Assembly: GCA_016743235.1 (NCBI GenBank)
Contig: VRZD01000012.1
Location: 103,857 to 167,856 of the forward strand
Source of the DNA: Pantanalinema sp. GBBB05
GTDB taxonomy: Bacteria; Cyanobacteriota; Cyanobacteriia; Leptolyngbyales; Leptolyngbyaceae
DNA: 64,000 bases
Direction: 5' to 3'
How positions within the stretch are numbered: position 1 is the first letter of the stretch; each line of letters opens with the position of its first letter. The translations under genes were made by a program, and so were the position numbers. A model generated the notes under the pieces. The model ran no database searches, had not been told where the DNA came from, and worked only from the letters and a program-made list of their open reading frames with translations. Positions 46,860 through 56,629 of the stretch are shown piece by piece.

Positions 46860-47333
46860 CTAAGCGTGGGTTTCTAGCGCTTGGATCACAACATCTAGAA
46901 AAGGACGAATTAGGTTAACATCAGTGGCAGGGAGTGCACTCGCCACAGCGGCTTGTAGATTCCGATAAGCCACAACACAGTGAGCATTACGTTTGTGGGC
47001 CAGCAGAATTGTATCGAGCCAAACCACCATTTGTTCTTTGAAAAACGTTTCATCATCCCGCAAAACGGATAGGGCAATGTAACGTAGCACTTCAGACATA
47101 TCGTACTTGCAGCGGGGACCATGCTGCTGAATCAGTTCAGGATAAGTTTGAGCTAATTTACGTAGAGCCTGAATAATTAACTTATCACTGTGGTCTCGCA
47201 GATGTTGATAGGTCTCTAGGCGAACTTTATAGCTCTGAAAATAATTTTCTAAAGAGTAAAGTGCCTGGGCATCGAGATAACGACCATCAGCATCCACAAT
47301 GCTTTTTTCTAGAGTGTGATTCAGCGTTTGCAT
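46860..47333 (-). CDS. Divergent allophycocyanin-like phycobiliprotein
   Basis: 157 residues. The order of segments matches allophycocyanin beta-type subunits: IVDADGRYLDAQALYSLENYF, then RCKYDMSEVLRYIALSVL. The Cys at the bilin-binding place (Cys75, canonical CxRD) and the Asp (D78) are kept, but the Arg between them is Tyr77, and about seven residues before the Cys are missing compared with ApcB. So it probably still binds one bilin, perhaps with altered colour. It is not in a standard apc operon. Similar divergent subunits (ApcD/ApcF/IsiX types) tune energy transfer in special conditions, but its class cannot be fixed. Confidence 0.75.
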   Translation of the reverse strand: MQTLNHTLEKSIVDADGRYLDAQALYSLENYFQSYKVRLETYQHLRDHSDKLIIQALRKLAQTYPELIQQHGPRCKYDMSEVLRYIALSVLRDDETFFKEQMVVWLDTILLAHKRNAHCVVAYRNLQAAVASALPATDVNLIRPFLDVVIQALETHA

Positions 47334-47700
47334 AAGGCTCCAGGACTTAATTGAACTTTAGTAGATGATGAATATCCGGGGAGAAAATGATCAATTCTGA
47401 GCGCAGAACCAGTGATTACCCCAATTTGACAACGACGATCGTGAGCAAACTTGATAGCCAGTTGCTTGCTTAATTCCAGACTGCCCTGAGGCAAAAATCG
47501 ATCCAACAGTTTGCAGTGATTCTCAATACAACGCAGTAGTTCTTAACAAATCTGTTTAGGCAAGCTGGGGCAGATGGGAGGGGTGGTGAGGTAGGGATGA
47601 TGGGGGAGAATCACTACTAGGCGATCATCGTTAGTTTTGGGCTGTACACGCTAGGCTGGAGATAATCGTGGCTACGGTTGTAAGGCTGAGGAGCTAAGTG
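47334..47700. other. Region upstream of the phycobiliprotein gene, no firm gene
   Basis: A minus-strand frame of 61 codons (47506-47321) overlaps the phycobiliprotein start by 13 bases and reads in part AIKFAHDRRCQIGVITGSAL. Its codon use is plausible but no family is recognised, so it is not called. The rest holds a purine-rich run (47560-47615) and nothing else that can be supported. Confidence 0.35.
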
Positions 47701-48183
47701 ATGTTGAATCACGTTTGGGGCAAGGTTGGTAAAGTGCTGGGTAGCCTGTTTCTCGTGGGTGGCGGTACGGTTTCCGGTGGCATTCTCCTCGGCATGGCGA
47801 TCGCTCATCCGTCGGGCATTTTACTAGCGCTGTTGTGGACACTAATGGTGTTTTGTGGTTTGGTGCCAGCGGCATTAGGCGGCTGGTTGCTCCATACCGG
47901 TGGCAAAGCCGAACAATTGGCGAGGCGAGAGCGCTTCTTCCAGTTGGTCCGGCAACATCAGGGGCGCTTATCAGTCATGCATTGTTCGGCAGCGATGCGC
48001 TTGGAACCGGCGATCGCGCGTCAGTGTTTAGATGGTTGGGCAAAGGAGTTTGCTGCCAACTTTGAGGTGGATGATGCCGGCGAAATTTATTATGTTTTTA
48101 CGATCGCCGCGTTGCCCCCGGCTGAAAGTCAACCCTTGGAAGCTTGGACGCAAACGGTACGGGAATTTGTGCGATCGCTATAG
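47701..48183 (+). CDS. Two-helix membrane protein with C-terminal domain, unknown
   Basis: 160 residues. Two N-terminal membrane helices (GSLFLVGGGTVSGGILLGMAIA and ILLALLWTLMVFCGLVPAAL) and a soluble C-terminal part of about 90 residues (ERFFQLVRQHQGRLSVMHCSAAMRLEPAIARQCLDGW) that could be a winged-helix-like fold. A GAGGAG ribosome site precedes the ATG at 47701. It is followed 15 bases later by the alkyltransferase-like gene. Confidence 0.65.
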   Translation: MLNHVWGKVGKVLGSLFLVGGGTVSGGILLGMAIAHPSGILLALLWTLMVFCGLVPAALGGWLLHTGGKAEQLARRERFFQLVRQHQGRLSVMHCSAAMRLEPAIARQCLDGWAKEFAANFEVDDAGEIYYVFTIAALPPAESQPLEAWTQTVREFVRSL

Positions 48184-48198
48184 CCGCAGAGAGTAGCG

Positions 48199-48537
48199 AT
48201 GTCTGCTTACGAGATCATTTACCACGTTGTCTGTCAAATTCCTCCTGGGCGGGTGGCTACTTATGGGCAAGTAGCGGAGTTAGCGAATTTGCCTGGTCAA
48301 GCTCGGCTTGTTGGTTATGCGTTGTATCGAGTTGCTCCTGAGGCAGAAATCCCCTGGCATCGAGTTGTGAATGCTAAAGGTGAAATTTCGCAGTCTCCTC
48401 AGCGATATGGGAGTGACCATTTACAGCGATCGTTGTTGGAGCAAGAAGGAATTCAGTTTAATGCTCAAGGGCGAGTTGCTTTACAACAGTATTTATGGCG
48501 GTTTACGGAACTTACAGTAGATACAGACACCCTGTAA
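48199..48537 (+). CDS. Alkyltransferase-like protein (ATL)
   Basis: 112 residues, matching the C-terminal DNA-binding domain of O6-methylguanine-DNA methyltransferase. The active-site motif PCHRV is PWHRV (52-56), so Trp replaces the acceptor Cys. This is the mark of ATL proteins, which bind O6-alkylguanine without repairing it and hand the lesion to nucleotide excision repair. Arg finger region GQARLVGYAL is kept. Probably in one unit with the gene before it. Confidence 0.9.
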   Translation: MSAYEIIYHVVCQIPPGRVATYGQVAELANLPGQARLVGYALYRVAPEAEIPWHRVVNAKGEISQSPQRYGSDHLQRSLLEQEGIQFNAQGRVALQQYLWRFTELTVDTDTL

Positions 48538-48558
48538 GTAACCAGGATGATGAATGGA

Positions 48559-48888
48559 TTAAATTGGTTGTTTTTTTACCGGTAATCCATATACTCGATG
48601 GAGCCGTCTGTTGGGATAGCGGGTAGAAACTTTGTAAACTTCTTCTTGAGCAAAGTAGATGGATAAGCGTTTGGCTCCTACGATCATCCAGGCATACCAA
48701 CGCAGCTCACTCATATCTGTTAAGAGCTGATCAACCATCCACGGTTCGGCACAGTGAATGGTTAATGTATGATTTTGCTCAAGGCGTAGGAAGCAAGAGA
48801 TTAGGGGTTCGGGAAAAAAGGAGCGAAAACGTTGGAGCTGTAACCGTTCTAGGCGGAAGGTGTCACTAGCCGTAAGTTCGAGAGACAT
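48559..48888 (-). CDS. Conserved-looking hypothetical protein
   Basis: 109 residues, no membrane segment. It reads LRLEQNHTLTIHCAEPWMVDQLL and MIVGAKRLSIYFAQEEVYKVS, suggesting an alpha/beta fold rich in Arg, Leu and aromatic residues. No family recognised. It converges on the ATL gene. Confidence 0.6.
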   Translation of the reverse strand: MSLELTASDTFRLERLQLQRFRSFFPEPLISCFLRLEQNHTLTIHCAEPWMVDQLLTDMSELRWYAWMIVGAKRLSIYFAQEEVYKVSTRYPNRRLHRVYGLPVKKQPI

Positions 48889-49167
48889 AGAGGGAGCCTC
48901 GGGGGACGATACTCTAGATCTAATCGGATTTAACTGACGTAACCATACGGTGAAACCTAGGATCTTCCCTTAAAGTTTTATGTTCATCTGAGGGAAATTG
49001 CGGAGCTGAATTTAGTCTTTAACGAAAGATATTAAGAAACTCGGAAGTTATGGCTATTCTCTGGGTGGTTGGCTGCCTGGGAGGCAAGCTAGCATCCCTC
49101 ACAAATGATTTACCTCTGCTATAGACTGAGATGATGGCGATTTGATTCGGAAAAGGAACCGGGCGCA

Positions 49168-50997
49168 ATGCGATTGTCTCAGATGTTATTTGTCACCCTG
49201 CGGGAAGATCCAGCCGAAGCGGAAATTCCTAGCCATAAGTTGCTGCTGCGGGCTGGCTATATTCGCCGGATTGCGCCGGGAGGCTATGCCTACTTGCCAT
49301 TGATGTGGCGGGTACTGCAAAAGGTATCGCAAATTGTGCGGGAAGAAATGAATGCGGCAGGGGCGCAGGAATGTTTGTTACCCCAATTGCAGCCGGCTGA
49401 ACTGTGGCGGGAATCGGGACGTTGGGATACCTACACCAAAGCAGAAGGCATTATGTTTTCGCTGGTCGATCGCCAGGAACGGGAAATGGGTTTGGGACCC
49501 ACCCATGAAGAAGTGATTACGGCGATCGCCCGTGACATGATTCGTTCTTACCGTCAGTTACCGGTGAATCTCTATCAGATTCAAACCAAGTTTCGAGATG
49601 AAATTCGACCCCGGTTTGGGCTGATGCGGGGACGGGAATTCATCATGAAAGATGCGTATTCCTTTGATGCGGATGAAGCGGGATTAAAGCTGGTTTACCA
49701 GAAAATGCATACAGCCTACTGCAACATCCTCAGTCGCTGCGGGTTGCAGTTCCGGGCAGTGGATGCCGATTCGGGAGCGATCGGGGGTTCTGGTTCTCAG
49801 GAGTTTATGGTGCTGGCAGATGCCGGAGAAGATGAGATTCTGTATACCGAGGATGGCAAGTATGCGGCCAATGTGGAAAAAGCCGGGTCACTCCCCGCCG
49901 ATGTAGAGACTTCTCCATTCACAACTTCGGAAAAACGGGAAACTCCAGGCACAGAGACGATCGAGAAACTGTGTCAATTCCTCCAGTGTTCGCCGACCTG
50001 TGTAGTCAAAAATGTGCTGTACCAAGCCGTCTATGACAATGGCATGACGGTGTTGGTCTTAGTCAGCATCCGGGGTGATCAGGATGTCAACGAAGTAAAG
50101 CTGCAAAATGAATTGGTCAAGCTAGCAAAACAGTATGGGGGCTCTACCGTGATTGCCTTGACCGTCCCGGATGCCACGGCTCAGGAAAAATGGGCAGCTA
50201 AACCGTTGCCTTTGGGCTATATGTCGCCGAATCTGGCTGACAGCTACCTGAAGTTACCGAAACCACAGCCGTTAGAGGCAGGAGCCAACCGGAATTTAAT
50301 GGCTTCGAAATTCCTGCGGATGGTAGATCAAACGGCAGTCGAGTTAACCAACTTCGTCACTGGAGCCGATGAAACTGGCTATCACCAAATTGGGGCAAAT
50401 TGGGGCGAAGATTTCGAGTTGCCAAAACTGGTCGTGGACGTGCGGAAGGCGCAGGCAGGCGATCGGGCTATTCACGATCCTCAGCAACGGCTGAAAACTG
50501 CCAGAGGCATTGAAATTGGTCATATTTTCCAGCTAGGGACGAAATACTCCGAGGCGTTGGGTGCGACCTATACCAATGAGCAAGGGGAAGAAGTTCCGTT
50601 GGTGATGGGTTGTTACGGGGTGGGAGTATCGCGGTTAGCACAGGCGGCGGTAGAGCAGTCCTATGATAAAGACGGCATCATTTGGCCAGCGGCGATCGCA
50701 CCCTATCAAGCGATCGTGGTGATCCCCGATGTGAATAAGCCGGAGCAGGTGGAAGCAGCGGAAAAACTATATGTTGAGCTGAATCAGGCAGGAATCGAAA
50801 CTCTGCTCGACGATCGCAATGAACGAGCCGGTGTGAAATTCAAAGACGCGGATCTAATTGGTATTCCTTATCGGATTGTCACGGGCAAAGCGTTGAAGGA
50901 TGGCAAAGTCGAGGTGGTGCAACGAGCAACGAAGGCAGCCCAAGAAGTGCTGTTGACCGAGGTGGTGACTCAGCTCCAGCAGCAGCTCCAGCCGTAA
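49168..50997 (+). CDS. proS: Prolyl-tRNA synthetase
   Basis: 609 residues, bacterial type. Class II motifs: [42 protein letters not shown], and [16 protein letters not shown]. The insert that edits Ala-tRNA(Pro) is present (about 240-380, [16 protein letters not shown] ... [14 protein letters not shown]), then a C-terminal anticodon-binding domain (IVVIPDVNK ... [16 protein letters not shown]). Start at the ATG with AGGAA nearby. The DUF2993 gene follows 10 bases after the stop. Confidence 0.95.
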   Translation: MRLSQMLFVTLREDPAEAEIPSHKLLLRAGYIRRIAPGGYAYLPLMWRVLQKVSQIVREEMNAAGAQECLLPQLQPAELWRESGRWDTYTKAEGIMFSLVDRQEREMGLGPTHEEVITAIARDMIRSYRQLPVNLYQIQTKFRDEIRPRFGLMRGREFIMKDAYSFDADEAGLKLVYQKMHTAYCNILSRCGLQFRAVDADSGAIGGSGSQEFMVLADAGEDEILYTEDGKYAANVEKAGSLPADVETSPFTTSEKRETPGTETIEKLCQFLQCSPTCVVKNVLYQAVYDNGMTVLVLVSIRGDQDVNEVKLQNELVKLAKQYGGSTVIALTVPDATAQEKWAAKPLPLGYMSPNLADSYLKLPKPQPLEAGANRNLMASKFLRMVDQTAVELTNFVTGADETGYHQIGANWGEDFELPKLVVDVRKAQAGDRAIHDPQQRLKTARGIEIGHIFQLGTKYSEALGATYTNEQGEEVPLVMGCYGVGVSRLAQAAVEQSYDKDGIIWPAAIAPYQAIVVIPDVNKPEQVEAAEKLYVELNQAGIETLLDDRNERAGVKFKDADLIGIPYRIVTGKALKDGKVEVVQRATKAAQEVLLTEVVTQLQQQLQP

Positions 50998-51007
50998 CGG
51001 ACAGCCT

Positions 51008-51775
51008 ATGGATATTCTGACGATCGTGCTTTCTAGCCTATTAGGGTTAGTCTCCCCAGTAGGCGTTGTAACGGATAAAGTGGCAGCAGCAGCAATTCGG
51101 GAGCAACTGGCAGCGGTAGAGGAATTGCGAGTCCGAATTGACAGCACACCTAACTATCAAATTGTCCAGGGGAAAGCCGATCGCATTCGGGTGGCTGGTA
51201 GAGGGGTGTTTCCGATTAACGATCTCCGGTTAGCCGTGGTGGAACTGGAAACCGACCCGGTGAATTTGAATCGGCGGCGATTGCAGCGCGGTAAATTTCG
51301 CTTACAGGAACCCGTACGGGCAGGGGTTCGTCTGGTAGTGACAGAGGCGGATATCAATCGTGCCTTACGATCGCCCAGTGTACTGAAGCGGCTACAAAAG
51401 CTAGCTGGCAAAATCCTGGGTGAGCAAGCCGGTGATTATAGGGTGCAGAATTCCCAAGTTGCATTTCTCGACCATCAACGGGTGCGGATCCAGACAGAAC
51501 TTCAGGCAGAAGATAGTAACGAGACTTTGGCGATTAGTCTAGAGTCGGGACTGGAAATTGTTTCTGGGCGGCAGCTTCGGCTACTGCAACCAACGGTGCA
51601 GTTGAATGGAGAACCAGTCCCAGAGACAATTTTGGCAGCTGTCCTTAAGCGTCTGCCTGAGATATTGGATCTGCAACAGCTTGAATCTTCCGGGATTATG
51701 GTCAGAGTATTGCAGTTTAAACTAGATAGCAATCAGGTAGAAGTGGCTGCCTTTGTTCAGGTGACTCCAGAGTAA
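51008..51775 (+). CDS. DUF2993 (LmeA-like) protein
   Basis: 255 residues. A hydrophobic N-terminus acts as signal or anchor; the rest is repeated beta-strands (RVRIDSTPNYQIVQGKADRIRVAGRGVFPINDLRLA, VTEADINRAL) matching DUF2993. Members such as mycobacterial LmeA bind phospholipids in the cell envelope. Likely co-transcribed with proS. Confidence 0.82.
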   Translation: MDILTIVLSSLLGLVSPVGVVTDKVAAAAIREQLAAVEELRVRIDSTPNYQIVQGKADRIRVAGRGVFPINDLRLAVVELETDPVNLNRRRLQRGKFRLQEPVRAGVRLVVTEADINRALRSPSVLKRLQKLAGKILGEQAGDYRVQNSQVAFLDHQRVRIQTELQAEDSNETLAISLESGLEIVSGRQLRLLQPTVQLNGEPVPETILAAVLKRLPEILDLQQLESSGIMVRVLQFKLDSNQVEVAAFVQVTPE

Positions 51776-51881
51776 AAATGAAGAGACATTACTAGTTTTC
51801 CGAAACCCTGGTGTGCCTGCTGTAGTTAACCAATAAAACGCTTCAAGTTATTTAAGCAGTGTCATGCCCGGAGGAAGATTT

Positions 51882-52565
51882 ATGCAAGATCATCATACCC
51901 ATGAGCCATCGTCTCAGCGTCAGCTTTCTCTGAGCTTAGTAGCCGGGCTATCGGCGTTGGCACTGGTAACGGGTAGTGCGGCGGCTTGGTGGGGTTGGAC
52001 AACGGTTTCTCGCCAATCCACTCAACCAGTTGGCATAGAACAGACAACCCCCTCGACAGCTCAATCGGGTCAAGGTGACTCAAAAGCGCCAGCACCAGGA
52101 ACCACCCAATCTCCTGCAGCCGCACCACTGACCACCGAAAAGACCTTACAGGTGTATTGGTTGAAGGCAACTGACACCTCGATCGCCCTCACTCCCACCC
52201 CCATGAAGCTGACTGCATCAGGGAATAGTGGGTTGCTGAAGGCCGCGATCGAGCAATTATTGGCAGGGCAGCCCAAGAATCAGGAGCTTTCGACAACAAT
52301 CCCAGAAACGACAAAACTGCTCAGTCTGACCGTTAAAGCTGATGGTGTGCATGTGGACTTGTCTGAAGACTTTACCAAGGGTGGTGGCAGCACCTCAATG
52401 ACTGCACGGTTAGGACAAATGATTTATACAGCGTCTAGCCTAGATCCCAACGCACCAGTCTGGTTGTCTGTGGAAGGTGTTCCTCTAGATACGTTGGGAG
52501 GAGAAGGCTTGTTAATTGATCAGCCGATGACCCGCAAGAGCTTTGAACAAAATTTTCCCTTGTAG
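51882..52565 (+). CDS. GerMN-domain membrane-anchored protein
   Basis: 227 residues. One membrane helix (LSLVAGLSALALVTGSAAAWW), then a Pro/Thr/Gln-rich linker, then a GerMN domain (KTLQVYWLKATDTSIALTP ... LLKAAIEQLLAG ... DGVHVDLSEDFTKGGGS). In cyanobacteria it is common but its role is unknown; in sporulating bacteria GerM acts in the envelope. GGAGGA six bases before the ATG at 51882 decides the start. Confidence 0.82.
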   Translation: MQDHHTHEPSSQRQLSLSLVAGLSALALVTGSAAAWWGWTTVSRQSTQPVGIEQTTPSTAQSGQGDSKAPAPGTTQSPAAAPLTTEKTLQVYWLKATDTSIALTPTPMKLTASGNSGLLKAAIEQLLAGQPKNQELSTTIPETTKLLSLTVKADGVHVDLSEDFTKGGGSTSMTARLGQMIYTASSLDPNAPVWLSVEGVPLDTLGGEGLLIDQPMTRKSFEQNFPL

Positions 52566-52586
52566 GTAGTGGGCTGATTTGAGGCA

Positions 52587-52645
52587 ACGAGGATTTTGCT
52601 GATTGGTTAAGACTTTAGCAATTCAGGCTCTGGCAAAATCCTCGT
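52587..52645 (+). terminator. Long inverted repeat after the GerMN gene
   Basis: ACGAGGATTTTGC (52587-52599) pairs with GCAAAATCCTCGT (52633-52645), 13 bp perfect, 33-base loop. It lies between convergent genes; a small second hairpin (GCCG/CGGC) follows. Confidence 0.5.
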
Positions 52646-52691
52646 GCCGGAAAAACGGCAGCTCTGAGCTGTAATCGAGGTTGTGTGTGGC

Positions 52692-53054
52692 TCATTTTAA
52701 TAATCGTTTGACGGCTGCCAGTAAATCTGGGGGGTGATAGGGTTTGGTGATGTAAGCATCGGCTCCTTGTTTCATCCCCCAGTAGATGTCAAACTCTTCA
52801 CTTTTACTGGTACACATCACCACAGGAATGGCTTTAGCGATGGGATCATTTTTGATCCAGCGGCATAGCTCATACCCATTTTTCCGAGGCATCACAATGT
52901 CAGTCACAACCAGATCGGGCAGGCTAGTTTTGATCTTCTCGATCGCTTCTTCCCCATCGACTGCCTCGATTACAGTGAACCCGCCTTTTCTTAGGTGTTC
53001 TGATACCATTTCTCGCACCGTGGTGCTGTCATCCACAATCAGAACTGTACTCAT
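52692..53054 (-). CDS. CheY-like single-domain response regulator
   Basis: 120 residues, receiver domain only. Phospho-acceptor Asp52 (VVTDIVMP), acidic pocket DD (8-9), conserved Lys in ITKPYHPPDLL. This group, as in PilG/PilH and Rre-type regulators, is often linked to pilus motility; no kinase gene is next to it. Confidence 0.88.
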   Translation of the reverse strand: MSTVLIVDDSTTVREMVSEHLRKGGFTVIEAVDGEEAIEKIKTSLPDLVVTDIVMPRKNGYELCRWIKNDPIAKAIPVVMCTSKSEEFDIYWGMKQGADAYITKPYHPPDLLAAVKRLLK

Positions 53055-53254
53055 AAAACATTACTCATATTTCCGAATGGTTCCGCACTGTGAGCCATCA
53101 ATGGTTTAGTTTAGCTTGTTTCCTAACTGGACCGTAGCTCTCTGATGAGAGGGCGAGGATCGCGCCAGATTAGGACGGTAAATTATCCTCATGCTCGCAC
53201 TTTTTCCGTAACAAAATTTATTTAATTACTGCGATCGTGGAGCATTTCGAGCCA

Positions 53255-53767
53255 CTAGTACAACCAGGGAACTAATTTCTTTACTCGCGCTTGATAGTTG
53301 CCATAATTTGGGTATTTCTGCCGTAACCAGATCTCTTCACGGCTAGCCTTAGCATTAAAAAATAGGAAACAGACGATCGCGCCGAGCCCATGGGACAGAC
53401 TCAGAAACCATACGGCAATGGCAACAGTACCGAAGATCACACCACTATAAACTGGATGACGAACTAAAGCGTAAACTCCTGATTCCACCAATTCTCCATC
53501 CTCTCTAGGATAGGGCAGCGGAGTTAGACTATTGCCTAAATCAAGTAGCCCCTTCAGGAAGAACACGCTGCTGACTAACCCTAAGCATCCAGCAACGCCC
53601 CAAATCGCATAAATTTCTGGGGGAGAAGGACTGCTCCAGCCAGGAGGGCGATAGATAGGTAGCAGGGTAAAGCCGATGACTAGTAACGCTTGTGTGATGA
53701 CCCAGTATTCTCCTCGTTGCCCCTGCCAACTCTCTGCACTAAAGCCCCAGTCATGTAAGAGTTTCAT
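53255..53767 (-). CDS. Isoprenylcysteine carboxyl methyltransferase-like membrane protein
   Basis: 170 residues, four or five membrane helices. The C-terminal pattern LVRHPVYSGVIFGTVAIAVWFLS and EEIWLRQKYPNYGNYQARVKKLVPWLY is the SAM-binding region of ICMT/PEMT-type enzymes. The bacterial substrate is unknown. Confidence 0.82.
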   Translation of the reverse strand: MKLLHDWGFSAESWQGQRGEYWVITQALLVIGFTLLPIYRPPGWSSPSPPEIYAIWGVAGCLGLVSSVFFLKGLLDLGNSLTPLPYPREDGELVESGVYALVRHPVYSGVIFGTVAIAVWFLSLSHGLGAIVCFLFFNAKASREEIWLRQKYPNYGNYQARVKKLVPWLY

Positions 53768-53834
53768 GCTTGCCTGTAGAGATAACTCAGATATCTCTAA
53801 CTTAAAGCATTTCGCTGTCCTATAAGCCCGAGGC

Positions 53835-54815
53835 TTAATGGCTCAGCCAACAGGCGATCGGAAAGAGCAAGTACTCCAGAAAAAATAGTTTCCAAATAAA
53901 TTGGTAGAAGCGGCTGATCGAGCGCTTGTCTTGCAGATTGACTCGCACACTCCGCTGCCATAGCGCTGCCAAAATCACGAGATGAGTGGCGATCAGGACG
54001 AAGGGCTGGCTACCTGAAACCCCAACTAGAGCCGCCGCAATAATCCCCAAGTAGCAAGCGGTTAAGACCCAACGTGCTAGCCTGAAAACGGTAACCTGAC
54101 CTAATTTCAGCGTCAAGGTCGAGATGTGATACTGCCGATCGCCTTCTAGATCAGGAACATCCTTGAAGATAGCGATCGCAAAGGTGAATACCAGAATAAA
54201 TCCAGTCAAGGTCCATACTGGCGAGGGAATTGGTAGACCTTGATGAAAGTGCAGAAATAGCCCTAAATTCACGATCGCGCCTCGGACGGAGAGGATGCAT
54301 AACGATGCCCAGAAGGGAAACCGTTTGAGCCGTACAGGCGGCAGCGAGTAGGCTGTGCCAATTATTAAACTAATCCCGACCGTAGCCAGGAGATAGCCGC
54401 CACCGATGCCTGCCAAGGTCAGTGCTAAAATTCCAGCAATGCTGACGATCGTCACGGCTTGCCGGTAGGAATATTCCCCAGATGCGAGCGGTAGATGGGG
54501 CTTGTTGATGCGATCGATTGCCACATCCTCAATCTGGTTTAAGCCAACGATGTACAAATTGCCGCATAGACAGGCTGCTAAAGCGAGAGCGATCGTTGGC
54601 AGTGGTGGCAAGAGGGCGAGTTCAATCCCTGTTCCTGCTTGCGTAACAGCTCCTGCCATCACACTAAGTCCAATAACACTAAGTGTGGTACCAATAATGG
54701 TATGTGGACGGGAGAACTTCCAGAATGCGTAAAGTTGGGCAATTGGTGACTGTTGCCGTGTGTCTGAGGGAGTTGAGCTTGCCTGAGAGGTTGTTGAAGA
54801 AAAAGTCCGACTCAT
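53835..54815 (-). CDS. hpt: Homogentisate phytyltransferase
   Basis: 326 residues, UbiA prenyltransferase with about eight helices. Two Asp-rich motifs: NQIEDVAIDRINKPHLPLA and FKDVPDLEGDRQYHISTL. These match Hpt (Slr1736 type) of cyanobacteria, which joins homogentisate with phytyl diphosphate, the committed step of tocopherol synthesis. No other vitamin E genes are in view. Confidence 0.87.
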   Translation of the reverse strand: MSRTFSSTTSQASSTPSDTRQQSPIAQLYAFWKFSRPHTIIGTTLSVIGLSVMAGAVTQAGTGIELALLPPLPTIALALAACLCGNLYIVGLNQIEDVAIDRINKPHLPLASGEYSYRQAVTIVSIAGILALTLAGIGGGYLLATVGISLIIGTAYSLPPVRLKRFPFWASLCILSVRGAIVNLGLFLHFHQGLPIPSPVWTLTGFILVFTFAIAIFKDVPDLEGDRQYHISTLTLKLGQVTVFRLARWVLTACYLGIIAAALVGVSGSQPFVLIATHLVILAALWQRSVRVNLQDKRSISRFYQFIWKLFFLEYLLFPIACWLSH

Positions 54816-55068
54816 GAATAGCCAGAAGAATGGTCAGACTTATCTTAGGGGTAATTTTGCCTGTTACCCTGGCAAATCTGCCGAAAGGCGTAATTTGTTG
54901 CAAGATTAAACAGCAATGGGCAGGAATATGAGCGAAATCAACTAATGCTTACCTCAAGCTGAAGCTAGGTGATAGTCATTGCAGGTAACCCGGAATAAAA
55001 GTGCGTCATAATTCAGAATCGCGGCTATCCTGGGGCTAGTCTGAAGCGCAAGATAGGGAGTTGTGGCA

Positions 55069-55818
55069 ATGAAACGGCTATTGTGGCTTGTCAGCTTGGG
55101 CACAGCAGCCCTCCTCGTCAGTTGCTCTGGTGCTGCCGATAATCAGCAGGGTCAAGATGCGGTCAACCCTGATAGCGCCCCATTAACGGGTAACGCCCAA
55201 AACTTTGCGAAGCCATTAGTGGCGCAGAGTGCCAGACCTGGACTGCCAGTTGTGCCGGGATTGTTGCAGCCTACAAATGCTAAAGTCCGTGTTCCCGCTG
55301 TCGCTTCTGGGCGAACCGATCCCTTTGCTCCAGTTCCCAGTCGAGTGGTGCAGTATCGCATCTCGGCAAAACCTAAGGTTCAGGCAACCGCTGCACTGCC
55401 GCGACCCTCTGCGGCTGGGCGCTTTCCCAATACCGGGGCATTACCACCCATTACCATGTCGCCGCTTCCACCCTTACCGGCTTATCCAATGCCACCTGGA
55501 GTCGCCACTTTACCTAATTCGGGGGTAACGCCATTGCCACCCGTTGAAGTTCCCATTGCGCCACCTTCTCCTACCGCATTGGCAGAAGCGATCGAGGTGA
55601 CTGGGATTCTGCAAGTTGGCAACAAGTGGAGTGTCATTGTCAAGGAACCAGGGGCACATACGAGCCGCTATGTTAGCCCAGGGGATTATTTAGAGAACGG
55701 TAAGGTCCTTGTGAAGAAAATTGTGGCGCCGACTAGTACCGAGCCGATGGTGGTCCTACAGCAGGGTGGCAAAGAGATTATGAAGTCGATCGGCAGTAAT
55801 GCGATCGCATCGCGTTAG
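55069..55818 (+). CDS. Lipoprotein with PilP-like C-terminal domain
   Basis: 249 residues. Lipoprotein signal (LLWLVSLGTAALLVSC), then a Pro-rich unstructured part with RTDPFAPVPSRVVQYR, which resembles the DPF motif of PilP, and a beta-rich C-terminal domain (EVTGILQVGNKWSVIVKEPGAHTSRYVSPGDYL). PilP connects inner and outer membrane parts of type IV pili. The match is by pattern only. The ATG at 55069 is preferred over GTG 55063. Confidence 0.6.
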   Translation: MKRLLWLVSLGTAALLVSCSGAADNQQGQDAVNPDSAPLTGNAQNFAKPLVAQSARPGLPVVPGLLQPTNAKVRVPAVASGRTDPFAPVPSRVVQYRISAKPKVQATAALPRPSAAGRFPNTGALPPITMSPLPPLPAYPMPPGVATLPNSGVTPLPPVEVPIAPPSPTALAEAIEVTGILQVGNKWSVIVKEPGAHTSRYVSPGDYLENGKVLVKKIVAPTSTEPMVVLQQGGKEIMKSIGSNAIASR

Positions 55819-55984
55819 GTGTTTCCTGCCAAGCTAGAGGTTAGCCTAGTAGAACCCTATGGTCTTTGCCTCATGAGGGATAGGATGAGGTCAATGATGC
55901 GGCGATCGCTGGCAGATGATGATTCAGGCATCCAGAAGATATAGTGAAGGCTGTTCGCTTACTCCTCATTCTGATGTGTCTGTT

Positions 55985-56518
55985 ATGGCAGAATCGATTG
56001 AACCGAAACAACCTATAGACAGTCATCAGCTTTCGGCTGGCTTGCTGGATAAACGTAGTCTTAGCTATCACGATACCTACCTGTGCCCGATCTGTCGGCA
56101 TGGGCAAATTTCCGTAATTACGTTGATGGATGCGTTTGCCTGTAACTTCTGTCGGCATATTTTTACGGCGAATCTGTCTCACCAAGTGATCCAGGTAGAA
56201 GATAGTTCGCATCCCATGGTCTGGCGCTGGACGGGACGGAACTGGCAATCGGCTAACCAGATTGATATGGATTTGACGATCGTGATTTGGTTGGTAGGGA
56301 CTGCGCTGGTTGTGCTGCCCCCGATGTTGATCTGGCTATCTTCCCATACCTTTCCACCAATGCAGGGCAGTGCTTGGTACTGGTTCCCAACCATCTGGAT
56401 GATCCTAGCGTTTGTTTCGCACTTCTCGTTTGTGGCATGGCTGTTGATGGAACATTACCAGATGCCGTTTTATGTTGCCTGTAAGGTTCGGCTCAATAGT
56501 TGGTTTGGGAGACGATAG
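55985..56518 (+). CDS. Zinc-ribbon membrane protein, unknown
   Basis: 177 residues. A zinc ribbon CPIC-x20-CNFC (about 35-62) followed by two membrane helices (IVIWLVGTALVVLPPMLIWLS and FPTIWMILAFVSHFSFVAWLL). No family recognised; possibly a regulator or assembly factor. The start at 55985 leaves out an upstream frame back to 55916. Confidence 0.65.
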   Translation: MAESIEPKQPIDSHQLSAGLLDKRSLSYHDTYLCPICRHGQISVITLMDAFACNFCRHIFTANLSHQVIQVEDSSHPMVWRWTGRNWQSANQIDMDLTIVIWLVGTALVVLPPMLIWLSSHTFPPMQGSAWYWFPTIWMILAFVSHFSFVAWLLMEHYQMPFYVACKVRLNSWFGRR

Positions 56519-56629
56519 TGTTCCAATTTCTAGACTAGCGAATGAGTCTGGAGAAACGGTTTTCGTCCAGACGGATGCGCCTTTGTCGATCGATACAGCG
56601 ATAACCTTGGGCAGTCAGGCTGCTGACCC

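Noticed and set aside
47321..47506. 61-codon frame upstream of the phycobiliprotein gene
   Set aside because: Plausible codons but no recognisable family and no ribosome site; kept only as a note.
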